The notes under the pieces were generated by a model that worked only from the letters and a program-made list of their open reading frames with translations, was not told where the DNA came from and did not search any database. DNA of 64,000 nt from Paraburkholderia sartisoli (GTDB lineage: Bacteria > Pseudomonadota > Gammaproteobacteria > Burkholderiales > Burkholderiaceae). Below are positions 62,920 through 64,000 of the stretch, in pieces. The translations under genes were made by a program, and so were the position numbers. Location: contig NZ_FNRQ01000001.1 in assembly GCF_900107685.1 (NCBI RefSeq), positions 1,529,787-1,593,786 of the forward strand. Direction: 5' to 3'. Within the stretch, counting starts at the first letter, position 1. Each line of letters opens with the position of its first letter.

Positions 62920-63843
62920 ATGCCGCCCTTAACGTTAGCGGCCCATGAGGGTGAGCCGGTTCGCATCCGCGTGGATGAGTTCGATACCACGCTGAGCGCC
63001 CGACTCAAGGATCCGGCCAGCCGACCCCAGCCGGGCGAAGTGGTGCTGTACTGGCTCGGACAGGCCGGCTTCGTGATCGACTGTGACGGCTTGCGGATGC
63101 TGATTGATCCGTACCTGTCGGATTCCCTGGCGGACAAATATCGCGGCACGCGCTATCCGCATAGGCGGATGATGCCCGCGCCGCTCGTTCCCGCTGACCT
63201 GGACCGGCTCGATCTGGTGTTGTGTACGCACCGTCATACGGATCACATGGACCCGGGCACGTTGCAGCCTTTGGCACGGCGCTTTCCCGATCTGCGCTTC
63301 GTGGTGCCGGGGGCGTCGATTGACGAGGCGATGAAGCGCTGCGGCGCGGGCGCGGACCGGCTGATTCCGGTGAATGCGGATACCTGCGTGAAGGTGCTCG
63401 AACGCTGCCACGTCTCACCCGTCGCATCGGCGCATGAAACGCTGGACGTGGACGACGCAGGGCGGCATCCGTGGCTCGGCTATGTGATCGAAGTCCACGG
63501 TGTGCGTCTCTATCACTCAGGCGATTGCGTGCCGTACGCGGATCTCGCAAGACGTGTCGCGTTACACGAACCTGACGTTGCACTATTGCCGGTGAATGGT
63601 CGCGATGAAGCGCGCAGCGGCAATGGCGTGCCTGGCAATTTCACGCTGGATGAGGCCATTGCGCTGGCAAAGGAAGCGCGTGTTCCGGCGATGATCGCGC
63701 ATCACTACGGGCTGTTTGATTTCAACACGATTTCGCCTCGGGAGATTGACGCGCGCGTTGTTGCCGAACAGCGCGGCGCATGCGAACTCTTTCGGGCACA
63801 GACGCAGCGGGCGTGGCGGCTGGTCAAAACAGACAGGACATGA
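62920..63843 (+). CDS. UlaG-like metallo-beta-lactamase-fold lactonase
   Basis: A 307-residue MBL-fold protein of the L-ascorbate-6-phosphate lactonase type. It has [28 protein letters not shown], the metal motif [24 protein letters not shown] with the bridging Asp, [10 protein letters not shown] and the late His in [10 protein letters not shown]. UlaG-type enzymes open sugar lactones, which fits a locus with sugar oxidation. The start is uncertain: GTG codons at 62908 and 62914 would overlap the SDR stop, and the ATG at 62920 is chosen. Its stop overlaps the etfB start region. Confidence 0.8.
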   Translation: MPPLTLAAHEGEPVRIRVDEFDTTLSARLKDPASRPQPGEVVLYWLGQAGFVIDCDGLRMLIDPYLSDSLADKYRGTRYPHRRMMPAPLVPADLDRLDLVLCTHRHTDHMDPGTLQPLARRFPDLRFVVPGASIDEAMKRCGAGADRLIPVNADTCVKVLERCHVSPVASAHETLDVDDAGRHPWLGYVIEVHGVRLYHSGDCVPYADLARRVALHEPDVALLPVNGRDEARSGNGVPGNFTLDEAIALAKEARVPAMIAHHYGLFDFNTISPREIDARVVAEQRGACELFRAQTQRAWRLVKTDRT

Positions 63844-64000
63844 TGAAAGTATTGGTCGCAGTCAAACGAGTGGTCGATTACAACGTGAAGGTCCGTGTGA
63901 AGTCGGACGGCACGGGTGTGGACATCGCGAACGTGAAGATGTCGATGAATCCGTTCGACGAGATCGCGGTGGAGGAAGCGGTGCGTCTGCGCGAGGCGGG
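63843..64000 (+). CDS. etfB: Electron transfer flavoprotein beta subunit, 5' part
   Basis: The first 52 codons ([53 protein letters not shown]) are those of EtfB, including the [12 protein letters not shown] segment. The gene runs out of the window; etfA is expected next. Two ATGs stand in tandem (63840 and 63843); I use the second, which gives the usual MKVLVAVKR start, with AGGA upstream. ETF accepts electrons from acyl-CoA dehydrogenases and some 2-hydroxyacid dehydrogenases. Its coupling to the lactonase gene by overlap suggests it serves this locus, with the FAD dehydrogenase at 58.8-60.2 kb as the likely donor. Confidence 0.9.
   Translation, partial: MKVLVAVKRVVDYNVKVRVKSDGTGVDIANVKMSMNPFDEIAVEEAVRLREA

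Overview
The window reads as a high-GC betaproteobacterial chromosome segment of the Burkholderia/Paraburkholderia type. This rests on the 16-strand porin (27.4 kb), the DUF1302/DUF1329 envelope genes, the many acyl-CoA enzymes and the GC-biased third positions. The genus is an inference; no rRNA or tRNA gene was seen.

Region A, 1-16.9 kb, is an accessory (defence-type) island. It holds the end of a large helicase-nuclease gene, a membrane KAP-family NTPase, a GajA/GajB (Gabija; class 2 OLD nuclease plus UvrD helicase) pair, an uncharacterised DNA-binding-type gene, an XRE-ImmA/Beta-protein operon with a 20-bp perfect palindrome inside its promoter, and a HipB/HipA pair. The HipBA pair sits among copies of an inverted GACGGTATCG repeat. 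Near 16.8-16.9 kb short inverted repeats abut the decayed end of a DUF1254 gene, which is my candidate for the island edge.

Region B, 16.9-46.1 kb, is a large catabolic cluster for CoA-activated acids. It has two acyl-CoA synthetases, four acyl-CoA dehydrogenases (including probable large and small subunits of a heteromeric enzyme), three enoyl-CoA hydratases, a MaoC hydratase, three SDR-type dehydrogenases/reductases (counting one in region D's style of family only twice here: 19.8 and 43.4 kb), two SCP-x-type thiolases, a metallo-beta-lactamase-fold hydrolase, a porin and a MalT/LuxR-type regulator. Three intact and two decayed DUF1254/DUF1214 genes lie at its left end. The substrate cannot be read from sequence; a hydrophobic, branched or cyclic carboxylic acid is the reasonable guess.

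Region C, 46.9-53.7 kb, is a four-gene envelope module: DUF1302 outer-membrane protein, DUF1329 periplasmic protein, YCF48-like beta-propeller and MMPL/RND transporter. It lies just downstream of the second acyl-CoA synthetase and could import or traffic the hydrophobic substrate. It ends next to a 150-bp fragment of a second hipA gene.

Region D, 54.1-64 kb, is a carbohydrate or polyol locus built on a divergent promoter. Leftward run an FAD-linked 2-hydroxyacid dehydrogenase, an RbsBAC-type sugar ABC transporter and an RpiR regulator, with strong intergenic hairpins. Rightward run a cupin-type sugar-phosphate isomerase, a shikimate-dehydrogenase-like enzyme, an SDR, an UlaG-like lactonase and the start of etfB. 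The FAD enzyme plus ETF suggests oxidation of a 2-hydroxyacid with electrons passed to ETF; the pathway as a whole is not one I recognise.
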